DNA of 64,000 nt from an uncultured Paracoccus sp. (GCF_945915435.1 NZ_CAMEFG010000007.1:1-64000); one strand, 5' to 3'. Shown: positions 44,935 through 54,351, counted from the first letter of the stretch. Made by a program: numbers and translations. Notes: generated by a model not told the origin, from the sequence alone.

Positions 44935-45183
44935 ATGATCGATCTGATGTTGCTGGCCGGTTCGGCCCTTTGCGCGATCTCGGTCGTGCTGGCGGTCGTG
45001 TCGGTCGCGCAGACCCGCGCGCCGCGTGTTGCCGCGATCACCCTGGTGCTGGGCCTGGCGTTGCTGTTCGGCGCGGCCTGGCTGCGCCCCGCAGCCGTCG
45101 GCCCGCAGCAGGTGCTGGACGCCTGGCAGCGCCTGCTTGCGGATAAACCGCTGCCGCCGGGAACCGATGCCGCGGCACCATAA
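44935..45183 (+). CDS. Small predicted membrane protein downstream of pyk
   Basis: 82 residues with two hydrophobic helices (about 2-23 and 30-50) and a hydrophilic tail ending [28 protein letters not shown] precedes the ATG, a good ribosome site. Fits a conserved hypothetical membrane protein; I do not recognise the family. Lies 39 bases after pyk and may be cotranscribed. Confidence 0.6.
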   Translation: MIDLMLLAGSALCAISVVLAVVSVAQTRAPRVAAITLVLGLALLFGAAWLRPAAVGPQQVLDAWQRLLADKPLPPGTDAAAP

Positions 45184-45293
45184 GCCGCTTGCAATTTCGC
45201 GCGTTGCGGTCTATGGGCAACGCTTCAATCCCGCGCGTCCGGCCGATTGGCATTGCCGAGTCGCGCGTTCACTCTGACCGCAAGGAGAGTAAA

Positions 45294-45494
45294 ATGCCGA
45301 AGATGAAGACCAAGGCCGCCGCGAAAAAGCGGTTCTCTTTCACCGCCACGGGCAAGGTCAAGGCCGGTCCCGCGGGCAAGCGCCACGGCATGATCAAGCG
45401 CTCGACGAAATTCATCCGCGACGTGACCGGGACCATGATCCTGTCCGATGCGGATACGAAGATCGTCAAGAAATACATGCCCTATAACCGCTAA
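45294..45494 (+). CDS. rpmI: 50S ribosomal protein L35
   Basis: 66 residues, very basic: [23 protein letters not shown] ... [34 protein letters not shown] is L35 throughout. AAGGAGAG ribosome site before ATG 45294. Followed after 15 bases by rplT, as in most bacteria, though infC is not immediately upstream here. Autogenous control by L20 is known in other bacteria but no such leader structure was identified. Confidence 0.98.
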   Translation: MPKMKTKAAAKKRFSFTATGKVKAGPAGKRHGMIKRSTKFIRDVTGTMILSDADTKIVKKYMPYNR

Positions 45495-45509
45495 GAAGGA
45501 GAACCGGAC

Positions 45510-45869
45510 ATGGCACGAGTCAAATCGGGTAAAGTCACCCACGCCCGCCACAAGAAGGTCATCGACGCGGCCAAGGGCTATTACGGCGCCCGTTCGCGCA
45601 ACTTCCGCACCGCGACCCAGGCCGTCGACAAGGCCAACCAATACGCGACCCGCGACCGCAAGAACCGCAAGCGCAACTTCCGCGCCCTGTGGATCCAGCG
45701 CATCAACGCCGCCGTCCGCGCCATCGACCCCGCGCTGACCTATTCGCGTTTCATCGCCGCGCTGACGAAAGCCGGGATCGAGGTCGACCGCAAGGTCCTG
45801 GCCGACCTGGCCGTCCACGAACCCGAAGCTTTCGGCGCGATCGTCGAAAAGGCGAAAGCCGCCGCCTGA
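45510..45869 (+). CDS. rplT: 50S ribosomal protein L20
   Basis: 119 residues; early 23S assembly protein. [70 protein letters not shown] is the conserved core. AGAAGGAGAA ribosome site. Last gene of rpmI-rplT; a strong terminator follows at 45895. Confidence 0.98.
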   Translation: MARVKSGKVTHARHKKVIDAAKGYYGARSRNFRTATQAVDKANQYATRDRKNRKRNFRALWIQRINAAVRAIDPALTYSRFIAALTKAGIEVDRKVLADLAVHEPEAFGAIVEKAKAAA

Positions 45870-45894
45870 TCCCAGGCCAAGGCCCGCAGCCACG

Positions 45895-45923
45895 AAACCC
45901 GCGCCCCCTTGCGCGGGTTTTTT
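45895..45923 (+). terminator. Rho-independent terminator of rpmI-rplT
   Basis: Ten-base perfect stem AAACCCGCGC (45895-45904) / GCGCGGGTTT (45911-45920), six-base loop, tail reading TTTTTT to 45923. Begins 25 bases after the rplT stop. Confidence 0.92.
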
Positions 45924-45951
45924 CATGCCGCCCTCCAGGGCGACCCCCGCC

Positions 45952-45974
45952 CTTTCTTCATCATCCAAATACCC
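45952..45974 (+). repeat. Dispersed intergenic motif, copy D
   Basis: Plus-strand copy 28 bases past the rplT terminator and 75 bases before the P450 start. Identical to copy C over the 23-base core and similar beyond it; a GCCGC/GCGGC inverted repeat lies just downstream. Confidence 0.8.
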
Positions 45975-46048
45975 ATTCCGACGCCGCAACCCGCGCGGCC
46001 TTGCCAAAGGTGCCCGGAACCCGCACCTTGTCCGCAGGGTTTCACGAT

Positions 46049-47407
46049 ATGCCGACCGATCAGCCAACAAGCCCATATCCCCCGCGCGTGGCCCTGAACC
46101 GCCGGATGATGGGCCCTGTCCGAAGCGCCATCACCGCGCGGCGCAACGTGCTGGAACTCATCCCCGAACTTGCCACCCGCCAGCCGATGGTCTCAGGGCG
46201 GACGGGGGTGCGCTGGCACATGGTCATGGACCCCGGCGCACTGGCCCGCGTGTTCAAGGACCGGGTCGAGGATTATCCGAAATCGCTGGTCGCGCGGCTG
46301 ATCCTCGAACCCGCCGTCGGCCAGTCGATGTTCGTGGCCGAGGGCGCGCATTGGCGCTGGCAGCGCCTCGCCGCCGCGCCCGCCTTCGCGCAGCGCAATG
46401 TCGAGGCGCTTGGCCCCGTCATGTCCGCCGCCGCCGAGGCCAGCCTGCGCCGCCTGTCGACCCAAACCGGCCCCGTCGATGTCTTTGCGGAAATGGTCGC
46501 GGCGACCTTCGACGTCATCTCGGACGTCACATTCTCGGGCGGGCAGGGGTTCGAACGCGATGCGGTCCATGCCGCCATCGAAAGCTATATCGCGGGGACC
46601 GCCCGCATCTCGGTGCTGGACGTCATGGGAATGCCGCGCTGGATACCCCGCCCCGGACGCCTCTTCTCGACCCGCCGCCTGCGCGAGACGAAGCGCGTCG
46701 CCGATGATGCGATCCGCGCCCGCGCCAGGGCCGGGCCGCGCCCCGTGCCCGACCTGCTCGACCTTCTGCGCACGGGCGAGGACCCCGAAACGGGCCGCCG
46801 CATGACCCCGCCCGAGTTGCGCGACAACCTTCTGACCTTCATCGTCGCGGGGCACGAAACGACCGCCCTGACGTTGGCTTGGGCGCTCTACCTTCTGGCC
46901 TTCGATCCGGGGGTCCAGTCCCGCGCGGCCATCGAGGCGCGCGCGGTCCTGGGCGATCGCTGCGCGACCGCCGCCGACCTGCCGCGCCTGTCCTATATCC
47001 GCCAGATCGTCGAGGAAACGCTGCGCCTCTATCCCCCCGCCGCCTTTCTGTCGCGCACCGCCCGCGCCCCCGACACGCTTTGCGGGCGCGAGATCCGGCC
47101 CGGCGACACCGTCCTGCTGCCGATCTATGCGCTGCATCGCCATCATATGCTGTGGGACGACCCCGACCGCTTCGACCCCGACCGTTTCGCGCCGGGCATC
47201 ACGCGCGACCGCTTCGCCTTCCTGCCCTTTGGTGCGGGGCCGCGCATCTGCATCGGCGCCAGCTTCGCGCTGCAAGAGGCGGTCATCATCCTTGCCAGCC
47301 TGCTTGCCCGGTTGCGATTCGAGACGACCGACCGCCATCCCGACCCGCGCATGATCCTGACCTTGCGCCCGCATGGCGGCGTCTGGCTGCGCGTCACCCC
47401 GCGCTGA
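46049..47407 (+). CDS. Cytochrome P450
   Basis: 452 residues, no signal or membrane anchor, so a soluble class I-like P450. I-helix oxygen motif AGHETT, K-helix E323-x-x-R326 (EETLRLYPPAAFLSRTAR), meander DRFDPDRF, heme loop FGAGPRICIGASFALQE with axial Cys401. The sequence resembles CYP family members related to fatty-acid or terpenoid hydroxylases (CYP102/CYP4-like heme region), but substrate is unknown. No ferredoxin or ferredoxin reductase gene is adjacent, so redox partners must be elsewhere. Confidence 0.94.
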   Translation: MPTDQPTSPYPPRVALNRRMMGPVRSAITARRNVLELIPELATRQPMVSGRTGVRWHMVMDPGALARVFKDRVEDYPKSLVARLILEPAVGQSMFVAEGAHWRWQRLAAAPAFAQRNVEALGPVMSAAAEASLRRLSTQTGPVDVFAEMVAATFDVISDVTFSGGQGFERDAVHAAIESYIAGTARISVLDVMGMPRWIPRPGRLFSTRRLRETKRVADDAIRARARAGPRPVPDLLDLLRTGEDPETGRRMTPPELRDNLLTFIVAGHETTALTLAWALYLLAFDPGVQSRAAIEARAVLGDRCATAADLPRLSYIRQIVEETLRLYPPAAFLSRTARAPDTLCGREIRPGDTVLLPIYALHRHHMLWDDPDRFDPDRFAPGITRDRFAFLPFGAGPRICIGASFALQEAVIILASLLARLRFETTDRHPDPRMILTLRPHGGVWLRVTPR

Positions 47408-47459
47408 ATTGCCTTCCGTCCCCGTTTGCGCCACCCTGCCGCGAAAGCCCGGAGGCCCC

Positions 47460-47798
47460 ATGATCGTCATCTACCACAAACCGACCTGCTCGACCTCGCG
47501 CAAGGTGCTGGAACTGATCCGCGCCGAGGGGCACGCCCCCATCGTCATCGACTATGCCAAGGAAGGCTGGACGCGCGGCCAGCTTCTGGGCCTTTTCGCG
47601 GCGGCTGATTTGACGCCTGCGCAGGCCCTGCGGACCAAGGGCACCGACGCCGCCGAGCGCGGCCTGATCGGCGCGGATGACGACGCCATCCTGTCCGCGA
47701 TGATCCAGAACCCGCTGCTGGTCGAGCGTCCTTTTGTCTGCGGCCCCGGCGGCACCCGCCTCTGCCGCCCCATCGAGGCGGTGCGCGAGACCTTCTAA
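47460..47798 (+). CDS. ArsC/Spx-family thioredoxin-fold reductase
   Basis: 112 residues. Active-site [14 protein letters not shown] with Cys10, then [19 protein letters not shown] and [25 protein letters not shown]: the ArsC family plan (R-T-K, N-P-x-L-x-x-R-P). The second Cys near the C terminus is in [13 protein letters not shown]. True arsenate reductases and the YfgD-like proteins share these features; no arsenic genes are nearby, so arsenate reduction is only tentative. GGAGG lies four bases before the ATG. Confidence 0.87.
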   Translation: MIVIYHKPTCSTSRKVLELIRAEGHAPIVIDYAKEGWTRGQLLGLFAAADLTPAQALRTKGTDAAERGLIGADDDAILSAMIQNPLLVERPFVCGPGGTRLCRPIEAVRETF

Positions 47799-47866
47799 CC
47801 ATCGCCCAAGTCTTTTCCCCCGGTCCCGCCCGTGCTAATCGGCGCGGGAACCACAGGAATATGCCC

Positions 47867-48949
47867 ATGTCCGACATCGACGCCCTTCGCCAGAGCTATC
47901 TCGACCGTATCCTGAACGCCGCCGACCCCGAGGCGCTTGAACAGGTCCGCCTCGCCGCCCTTGGCAAGAAGGGCGAGATCAGCGGGCGCATGAAGGAACT
48001 GGGCCGGATGACGCCCGAAGAGCGCCAGACTACCGGCGCCGCGCTGAACCGCCTGAAGGATGAGATCGACGCCGCCCTGCGCGCCCGCCGCCAGGGGCTG
48101 GAGGATGCGGCGCTGGACGCGCGGCTGAAAGACGAATGGCTGGACGTCACCCTGCCGGGCCGCCCGCGCCGCGAAGGTTCGATCCACCCGGTCAGCCAGG
48201 TGACCGAGGAAGTGACCGCGATCTTCGCCGACATGGGTTTCGCCGTGGCCGAGGGGCCGCAGGTCGAAAGCGACTGGTTCAACTTCGATGCGCTGAACAT
48301 CCCGCCCGAACATCCGGCGCGGCAGGAACACGACACCTTCTTCATGGCCCGCGCGGACGGTGACAACCGCCCACCGCATGTGCTGCGCACCCATACCTCG
48401 CCCGTCCAGATCCGCGCGATGCAGGAAACCGGCGCGCCGATCCGCGTGATCTGTCCGGGCCGCGTCTATCGCATGGACATGGACCAGACCCACACGCCGA
48501 TGTTCCACCAGGTCGAGGGGCTGGCGCTTGGCAAGGGCATCTCGATGGCCAACCTGAAATGGACGCTGGAAGAATTCTGCCGCGCCTTTTTCGAGGTCGA
48601 TGAGGTCGAGCTGCGCTTCCGCGCCAGTCACTTCCCCTTTACTGAGCCGTCGGCCGAGGTCGATATCCGCTGTTCATGGGAAGGCGGCAAGCTGACCATC
48701 GGGCAGGGCGAATCGTGGCTGGAGATCCTGGGCAGCGGCATGGTCCACCCCAAGGTGCTGGCCGCAGGCGGCATCGACCCCGAGGAATGGCAAGGCTTCG
48801 CCTTCGGCATGGGCATCGACCGCATCGCGATGCTGAAATACGGCATCCCCGATCTGCGCGCGTTCTTTGAAAGCGATTTGCGCTGGCTGCGACATTACGG
48901 GTTCGCGGCGGGGGATGTGCCTAGTGTGAGCGGTGGGTTGTCGCGGTGA
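47867..48949 (+). CDS. pheS: Phenylalanyl-tRNA synthetase alpha subunit
   Basis: 360 residues; catalytic subunit of the (alpha-beta)2 class II enzyme. N-terminal coiled coil, then motif 1 region [22 protein letters not shown], motif 2 [27 protein letters not shown], and motif 3 [26 protein letters not shown] is better spaced from ATG 47867 than from ATG 47861. Its stop overlaps GTG of the inserted orphan gene. Confidence 0.97.
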   Translation: MSDIDALRQSYLDRILNAADPEALEQVRLAALGKKGEISGRMKELGRMTPEERQTTGAALNRLKDEIDAALRARRQGLEDAALDARLKDEWLDVTLPGRPRREGSIHPVSQVTEEVTAIFADMGFAVAEGPQVESDWFNFDALNIPPEHPARQEHDTFFMARADGDNRPPHVLRTHTSPVQIRAMQETGAPIRVICPGRVYRMDMDQTHTPMFHQVEGLALGKGISMANLKWTLEEFCRAFFEVDEVELRFRASHFPFTEPSAEVDIRCSWEGGKLTIGQGESWLEILGSGMVHPKVLAAGGIDPEEWQGFAFGMGIDRIAMLKYGIPDLRAFFESDLRWLRHYGFAAGDVPSVSGGLSR

Positions 48950-49443
48950 GTGTAATTGCGGCAATCATCGCCGCCTCCACCGCAATATTCATTGCCGTGG
49001 TGATTTATCCTTGGCAGAAACAGATTGATCGTGACAACGAAATTGCGAGAGAAAAGAGAGCACTCTACTGGAAGGTTTCTGAGTTAATCAGCAGCACAAA
49101 TCGCTTATACGACATGGTTCTATCTCAAGAAAACGAGATAACCAACCTCGTCGTCGCACTGATTTCCGTAGGGGAGTGCAAGGCGGCGAAAAAGCTCATA
49201 GACTTAAATGTTGCGCTGCGCCCCTTCCACGAAGAGCGTGACGAAATACGTCAACGAGGATTGCGCACTTTCATATCTCTTATTAGCAAGAGAAACCAGA
49301 AAATCCCAGCCGAGCATGTCGACAAGCTAACGAAAACAATAGCTGAATTGCTCGACCTAACCAACAAGGGCATATCAAGCAACCACGTTTCCACAATTCC
49401 GCTTCGGAAATGGATCCGTGACCATCTAAAAGGGTCGCTATGA
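48946..49443 (+). CDS. Orphan membrane-anchored protein inserted between pheS and pheT; low GC
   Basis: 165 residues from GTG 48946. One N-terminal transmembrane helix ([19 protein letters not shown], residues ~4-22), then an all-helical, highly charged cytoplasmic part with many Lys/Glu/Ile/Asn and no known motif. By hand count the gene is about 45-48% G+C against about two thirds in pheS and pheT, with AGA, ATA and TTA codons rare around it: a sign of transfer. Yet it fits the operon exactly, with four-base overlaps at both ends (GTGA with pheS, ATGA with pheT), so it must be translated with them. Family not recognised. Confidence 0.8.
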   Translation: MSVIAAIIAASTAIFIAVVIYPWQKQIDRDNEIAREKRALYWKVSELISSTNRLYDMVLSQENEITNLVVALISVGECKAAKKLIDLNVALRPFHEERDEIRQRGLRTFISLISKRNQKIPAEHVDKLTKTIAELLDLTNKGISSNHVSTIPLRKWIRDHLKGSL

Positions 49444-51827
49444 AATTCACCCTCTCCTGGCTCAAAGAGCATCTCGATACCGACGCCACGCTGGACCAGA
49501 TCACCGAGGCGCTGACTGACCTTGGCCTTGAGGTCGAAGGCGTGACCGATCCGGCGCGTGCGCTGGCGCCCTTCACGCTGGCCAAGGTCGTCCATGCCGA
49601 GCAGCACCCCGATGCCGACCGGCTGCGGGTCTGCCGCGTGATGACGGATGAGGGCGAAAAGCAGATCGTCTGTGGCGCGCCCAATGCCCGCGAAGGGATC
49701 ACCGTCGTTCTGGCCAAGCCCGGCGATTACGTCCCCGGCATCGACCTGACGCTGAGCGTCGGCAAGATCCGGGGCGTGGAAAGCCACGGCATGATGGCCT
49801 CGGAACGCGAAATGCAGATGTCGGATGAACATGACGGCATCATCGAACTGCCCTCGGGCGAGGTCGGGCAGCGTTTCGTCGATTGGCTGGCCGCGAACCG
49901 TCCCGAGGCGGTCGATCCGGTGATCGAGATCAAGATCACCCCCAACCGCCCCGATGCGCTTGGCGTCCACGGCATCGCGCGCGATCTGGCGGCGCGGGGG
50001 CTGGGCAGGCTCAAGCCGCTGAAAAACATCGAGGTTCCGGGGGCCTTCGCCTCGCCCGTCAAGGTCGGCATCGCGCCGGACATGGCCGAGAGCGCGCCTT
50101 TCTTCACCGGCCGCGTGATCCGCAACGTCAGGAACGGGCCGTCGCCGGAATGGCTGCAAAAGCGGCTGGTGGCCATCGGGCTGCGGCCGATCAATGCGCT
50201 GGTCGATATCACCAACTTCTTCACCTTCGACCTCAACCGCCCGCTGCATGTCTTCGATGCGGCCAAGGTGCGGGGCGATCTGCATATCCGCGCCTCGGGT
50301 CAGGGTGAGGAGATGCTGGCGCTGGACGGCAAGACCTATGCCTTCGCGCCCGGCATGATGGTCATTGCCGATGACAGCGGTCCCGTCAGCATCGCCGGGA
50401 TCATGGGCGGCGAGACAACGGGGGCGGACGAAGGCACGACCAGCGTTTTCCTTGAAAGCGCCTATTGGGACCCCATCGCCGTGGCGACCGTGGGCCGCGC
50501 GCTCAAGATCAATTCCGACGCGCGCTATCGGTTCGAGCGCGGGGCCGACCCCGCATTCACCCTGCCGGGGCTGGAGATGGCGACGCAGATGGTGATGGAC
50601 CTTTGCGGGGGCGAGGCGGGCGAGGTCGTCACCGCCGGCGCTGTCCCCGACACCACGCGCAGCTACAAGCTGGACCCGGCCCGCGTCGTCAGCCTTGTGG
50701 GAATGGAAATCGCCGAGGCCGAGCAGCGCGCCACGCTGGAGGCACTGGGCTTCCGGCTGGAGGGCGATCAGGCTTTCGTCCCAAGCTGGCGGCCCGACGT
50801 GCAGGGCAGCGCCGATCTGGTCGAAGAGGTCGCCCGCATCGCCAGCCTGACCAAGCTGCAAGGCCAACCCCTGCCGCGTCCGCAGGCGGGTGTGCCCAAG
50901 CCCGTGCTGACGCCCCTGCAACGCCGCGAAAGCGCGGCGCGGCGGATGGCGGCGGCGCTTGGCTATAACGAATGCGTGACCTACAGCTTCATCGACGCTC
51001 AGGCGGCGGCGCTGTTCGGCGGTGGGTCCGACGCCGTGCGGATCGAAAACCCGATCAGCAGCGAGATGACCCACCTGCGCCCCGACCTGCTGCCCGGCCT
51101 GCTGGCGGCTGCGGCGCGCAACCAGGCGCGCGGCTTTGCCGATCTGGCGCTGTTCGAATGCGGCCCGGTGTTTTCGGGTGGCGAGCCGGGTGAGCAGGGG
51201 CTGCACCTGTCCGGCCTGCTGGTCGGCCATAGTGCTGCGCGCGACCCCTATGGCAGCCGCCGCAAGGTCGATATCTACGACGCCAAGGCCGATGCCGAGG
51301 CGATCCTGCAAGCCATCGGCGCGCCCGCGAAATCGCAGATCAACCGCAAGCTGGACGGCTGGTGGCATCCGGGCCGTGCGGGCAATGTCGCGCTGGGTCC
51401 CAACGTGCTAGCGACATTCGGCGAGGTTCACCCCCGCATCCTGCGCCATTTCGGTATCAAGGGCGCGGCGGTCGGCTTCACCATCCGCATCGCGAACATC
51501 CCGCTGCCGAAAAGCCGCACGCCCTCGCGTCCCGCCTTGGCGCTGTCGGACCTGCAAGCGGTCGAGCGCGACTTTGCCTTCGTCGTCGATGGCGGGGTCG
51601 AGGCGATGGCGCTGGTCAATGCCGCCGCCGGTGCCGACAAGGCGCTGATCGAGCGGGTGACGGTCTTCGACCAGTTCACCGGGCTGGAAGGCGGCAAAAA
51701 GTCCATCGCCATCACCGCCCGCCTGCAACCGAAAGACAAGACCCTGACCGATGCCGAGATCGAGGCGGTCAGCGCGAAGATCGTCGAAAAAGTCGGCAAG
51801 GCCACCGGCGGCACCCTGCGGGGCTGA
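49440..51827 (+). CDS. pheT: Phenylalanyl-tRNA synthetase beta subunit
   Basis: 795 residues. Domains in order: tRNA-binding OB fold (LAPFTLAKVVHAEQHPDADRL, ~40-150), B3/B4 editing domain (~200-400), B5 (GMEIAEAEQRATLEALGFRLEG, ~400-475), catalytic-like core, and C-terminal FDX-ACB anticodon-binding domain (KSRTPSRPALALSDLQAVERDFAFVVD). Start overlaps the inserted orphan gene by four bases. A terminator follows. Confidence 0.97.
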   Translation: MKFTLSWLKEHLDTDATLDQITEALTDLGLEVEGVTDPARALAPFTLAKVVHAEQHPDADRLRVCRVMTDEGEKQIVCGAPNAREGITVVLAKPGDYVPGIDLTLSVGKIRGVESHGMMASEREMQMSDEHDGIIELPSGEVGQRFVDWLAANRPEAVDPVIEIKITPNRPDALGVHGIARDLAARGLGRLKPLKNIEVPGAFASPVKVGIAPDMAESAPFFTGRVIRNVRNGPSPEWLQKRLVAIGLRPINALVDITNFFTFDLNRPLHVFDAAKVRGDLHIRASGQGEEMLALDGKTYAFAPGMMVIADDSGPVSIAGIMGGETTGADEGTTSVFLESAYWDPIAVATVGRALKINSDARYRFERGADPAFTLPGLEMATQMVMDLCGGEAGEVVTAGAVPDTTRSYKLDPARVVSLVGMEIAEAEQRATLEALGFRLEGDQAFVPSWRPDVQGSADLVEEVARIASLTKLQGQPLPRPQAGVPKPVLTPLQRRESAARRMAAALGYNECVTYSFIDAQAAALFGGGSDAVRIENPISSEMTHLRPDLLPGLLAAAARNQARGFADLALFECGPVFSGGEPGEQGLHLSGLLVGHSAARDPYGSRRKVDIYDAKADAEAILQAIGAPAKSQINRKLDGWWHPGRAGNVALGPNVLATFGEVHPRILRHFGIKGAAVGFTIRIANIPLPKSRTPSRPALALSDLQAVERDFAFVVDGGVEAMALVNAAAGADKALIERVTVFDQFTGLEGGKKSIAITARLQPKDKTLTDAEIEAVSAKIVEKVGKATGGTLRG

Positions 51828-51870
51828 TCGGGGGGCTGATCCGAACAGCCCGCGAAACCGGCCGGAAACG

Positions 51871-51902
51871 AAACGGCCCGCGCCACATGCGCGGGCCGTT
51901 TT
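51871..51902. terminator. Bidirectional terminator between pheT and the HTTM gene
   Basis: Thirteen-base perfect stem AAACGGCCCGCGC (51871-51883) / GCGCGGGCCGTTT (51889-51901) with a five-base loop; plus-strand tail TTTT, minus-strand tail TTTCGTTTCC. Serves both converging units. Confidence 0.9.
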
Positions 51903-51926
51903 CCTTGGCAGGTCCGGGGGCAGGAC

Positions 51927-53342
51927 CTAGCTGTCGTCGCCCGGCACCCGGCCCCAGGGACCGTCGCGGTTGTCGGCCACGCCCCAGACGGGGATTTCCA
52001 GCGGCAGCACCCAGGGATCGGCGGCGAAGGGGTTGATGCGGACCTGCGTCAGATCCACCTCGGGGTCGATATAGGGCTGGCAGGGCCGCCCGTTCAGCGA
52101 TTTGCAGATATCCGCATGGACGGATACGTCGCGCCCCTCGGCCCGCCAGATGTCGGCCAGGTGGTTGGCGAACTGGTGGATCATGTCGGCGCGCACGATC
52201 ATCTTGCTGGTCTGGCGGCGGGTCAGGTAGTCGTCGGGGTCCACGTTCCAGACCTGCCCGGTCTGGCGGTCGGTGACGATGAAATGGCCCACGGCCTGCC
52301 GGTCGTAGATGCGCATCCGCCAGGAATAGCGGTGGCCGTCCCCGCTCCACCGGATTTCGGAATCGAAGAAGACGCCGCGAACGGGCAGGAAAAGCTGCAC
52401 CGCGATCCAGATCGCCATGCCCGCCAGCACCGCCTTGGGCAGTGGGCGCGCGACCGGCGGCGGGGTGTCCGCGACCCTTGCCCGGCGCATCAGGCGCGAG
52501 GGCCAGTCGGGATCGAAGAAGATCGTCGTCGCCGCGATCGTCATCCAGGGGAAGATGCCGATGTTGAAGGACCACGCATTGCCGATGTGGAAGACGGCAT
52601 AGATCAGGAAGACGGCCAGCCGCGTCTTGCGCCACAGCAGCAGGGGCGCGCCCAGCACATGCAGCGCGATCACCGACCAGCAGGCCGCGATGATGATCCA
52701 GTCGTATTGGAAAAGCGGCTCGAACCACTGGCCTTCCACGCGGTTGCGCATCCAGATGCCCAAAGGCTCGCCCGCCAGCCAGTCGGGGGTCAGCTTGACC
52801 AGCCCGGCGTAGACCAGCATGATCTCGGTCTGTGCGCGCAGCATGAAGACGTTGGCATAGGGCACCGTCCGCACGCCCTCGCGCCCGCGCTTGCGGGCGA
52901 TCAGCGCATCCAGCGACCAGATCCGCGCGGCAGGCATGAAGCACAGCAGGATCAGATACAGCAGCACCAGGTAGAAGTGATTGAGGTATTCCGCCGAGTC
53001 GATCAGGAAGAAATAGGCGAAAAGCACCGTCAGCGCGACGACGCTGACCCGGTAGAACAGCCCCAGCGTCACCATCAGCGCCAGCAGCCCAAGGACCAGC
53101 CAGCCAAGTTCCGCCTGCATCAGCGAGGGTGCGCCGACCCAGGAAAAGCCGGGATAATGGAAGTGGAAATCAGGCTCGACCCAATAGCGCCAGATCCGCA
53201 GATGGACCATGAAGCGCCAGAAGTCCCACAGGATCAGCAGGCCGAACAGGATACGGAACATCGCCAGCGACTGCGCGGGGACGTGGCTGGCCAGCCGGTC
53301 GCCGAATGCGCGGGCACGGTTTCCCAGTGTGTTTTCGCTCAT
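51927..53342 (-). CDS. HTTM-domain (vitamin K-dependent gamma-carboxylase-like) integral membrane protein
   Basis: 471 residues with about eight hydrophobic segments in the first 300 (LAMFRILFGLLILWDFWRF, WLVLGLLALMVTLGL, HFYLVLLYLILLCFMPAARIWSLDAL, LRAQTEIMLVYAGLVKL) and a soluble C-terminal part. The R-I-x-F-G start, H-F-Y and Y-x-x-A-x-x-x-K patterns fit the HTTM/VKGC superfamily. True carboxylase activity in bacteria is unproven. The divergently encoded DCC-type oxidoreductase at 53463 is a recurrent partner of HTTM proteins, sometimes fused to them. Confidence 0.87.
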   Translation of the reverse strand: MSENTLGNRARAFGDRLASHVPAQSLAMFRILFGLLILWDFWRFMVHLRIWRYWVEPDFHFHYPGFSWVGAPSLMQAELGWLVLGLLALMVTLGLFYRVSVVALTVLFAYFFLIDSAEYLNHFYLVLLYLILLCFMPAARIWSLDALIARKRGREGVRTVPYANVFMLRAQTEIMLVYAGLVKLTPDWLAGEPLGIWMRNRVEGQWFEPLFQYDWIIIAACWSVIALHVLGAPLLLWRKTRLAVFLIYAVFHIGNAWSFNIGIFPWMTIAATTIFFDPDWPSRLMRRARVADTPPPVARPLPKAVLAGMAIWIAVQLFLPVRGVFFDSEIRWSGDGHRYSWRMRIYDRQAVGHFIVTDRQTGQVWNVDPDDYLTRRQTSKMIVRADMIHQFANHLADIWRAEGRDVSVHADICKSLNGRPCQPYIDPEVDLTQVRINPFAADPWVLPLEIPVWGVADNRDGPWGRVPGDDS

Positions 53343-53462
53343 CTGCCTTTCCTTCTGTCAATCGGGCCGATGCGGCATATATTGTGCCGCATGGGCCTTG
53401 TTGTTCCCGTCAAGCCGAAAATCGGACGGATTTGCAAGGGGCCGGATGCGGGAAAGACGGAT

Positions 53463-53837
53463 ATGGACGCGCCCAACGGCAAGGAAATGCTGGTTTTCTA
53501 CGACGGGGAATGCCCGTTTTGCAGCGCCTATGTGCGCCTGCTGCGCCTGCGCGAGGCTGTGGGCCGGGTCGAGTTGATCGATGCGCGCTCGGACGACGTG
53601 CGGGTCGGTGCGCTGAAGGATGCGGGGGTGGACCTGAACGCCGGCATGGCGGTGCGCTATGGCGGGACGCTCTATCACGGGGCGGATGCGATGCGGATCC
53701 TGTCGGTGCTGTCGGCGGATGGCGGCATCCTGCGCGCGGTGATGAAATCGCCCCGCCGCGCGAAGGTGGTCTATCCCTTCCTGCGCGCGGGCCGGGGCCT
53801 CGTGCTGCGCCTGCTTGGGCGCAAGCCGATCCGCTAG
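53463..53837 (+). CDS. DCC1-like thiol-disulfide oxidoreductase family protein
   Basis: 124 residues, named for its FYDGECPFCSAYVRLLRLRE start with redox Cys17-x-x-Cys20; later MAVRYGGTLYHGADAMRILSVLS and VVYPFLRAGRGLVLRLLGR are family-typical. Thioredoxin-like fold expected. Start 53463 is chosen because the domain begins at once; ATG 53391 in frame would add 24 residues (MGLVVPVKPK...). Divergent from the HTTM gene with about 120 bases between, probably sharing a promoter region. Confidence 0.9.
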   Translation: MDAPNGKEMLVFYDGECPFCSAYVRLLRLREAVGRVELIDARSDDVRVGALKDAGVDLNAGMAVRYGGTLYHGADAMRILSVLSADGGILRAVMKSPRRAKVVYPFLRAGRGLVLRLLGRKPIR

Positions 53838-53844
53838 GCGCGCC

Positions 53845-54174
53845 TCAATCGTCGTCGTCGTGGTGGCGACTGCGGCCACGGCGCGGTCCGTCGTCATCGT
53901 CGTCGTGATGGCGGTGAAAGCTGCGCCCACCGTGCCTGCGCCGCCCGTCGTCGTCGTCATCGTGGCGCGAAAAGCCGCGCCTGCGCCATCCGTCGTCATC
54001 GTCGTCATGCCAGTGGCGGGCCTGATGGCGGTGGCCGTCGTTCCACTTGATGCCCAGTGCCGGGCCGATCACGCCGCCGATGAAGCGGTTGACCGGGTCC
54101 TCGGCCATCGCCGCCCCCGGCAGGGCGATCGCCGCCGTCAGGGCGGCTGCCAGCATCTTGTTTCCGGCTTTCAT
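53845..54174 (-). CDS. Exported His/Asp/Arg-rich low-complexity protein
   Basis: 109 residues. Sec signal peptide (KMLAAALTAAIALPGAAMAED, cleavage near residue 24), a short Gly-rich segment, then from residue ~47 three and a half repeats of HDDDDDG-x-RR-x-G-(R/F)-S-(x)-RH, almost purely His, Asp, Arg and Gly. Such clusters can bind Ca, Zn, Ni or Cu, or polyanions; none can be assigned. GGACCC ribosome site upstream of the ATG. The triplet-like GTC/GAT repeats in the DNA suggest the number of repeats may vary between strains. Confidence 0.72.
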   Translation of the reverse strand: MKAGNKMLAAALTAAIALPGAAMAEDPVNRFIGGVIGPALGIKWNDGHRHQARHWHDDDDDGWRRRGFSRHDDDDDGRRRHGGRSFHRHHDDDDDGPRRGRSRHHDDDD

Positions 54175-54351
54175 GGCTTTGGGTCCTTTCGCAAGACAGC
54201 CCTTGGCGGCTGCATGGGGTAGGACGCGCCGGGGACGGGGTTATTCCCCCCGCCCGCGAAAAAAACCGCGGTGCCGGGGAAATTGCAAACCGCCGCCCGG
54301 CTGCGCTATCGTCCGGGCCGGGCGCTGTAGGTCAGGGGGGCGAAAGGCGGA

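Noticed and set aside
46049..47798. P450 plus ArsC-like gene as a natural-product or arsenic cluster
   Set aside because: No redox partner, biosynthetic, ars or transport genes adjoin; the two are simply neighbours between rplT and pheS.
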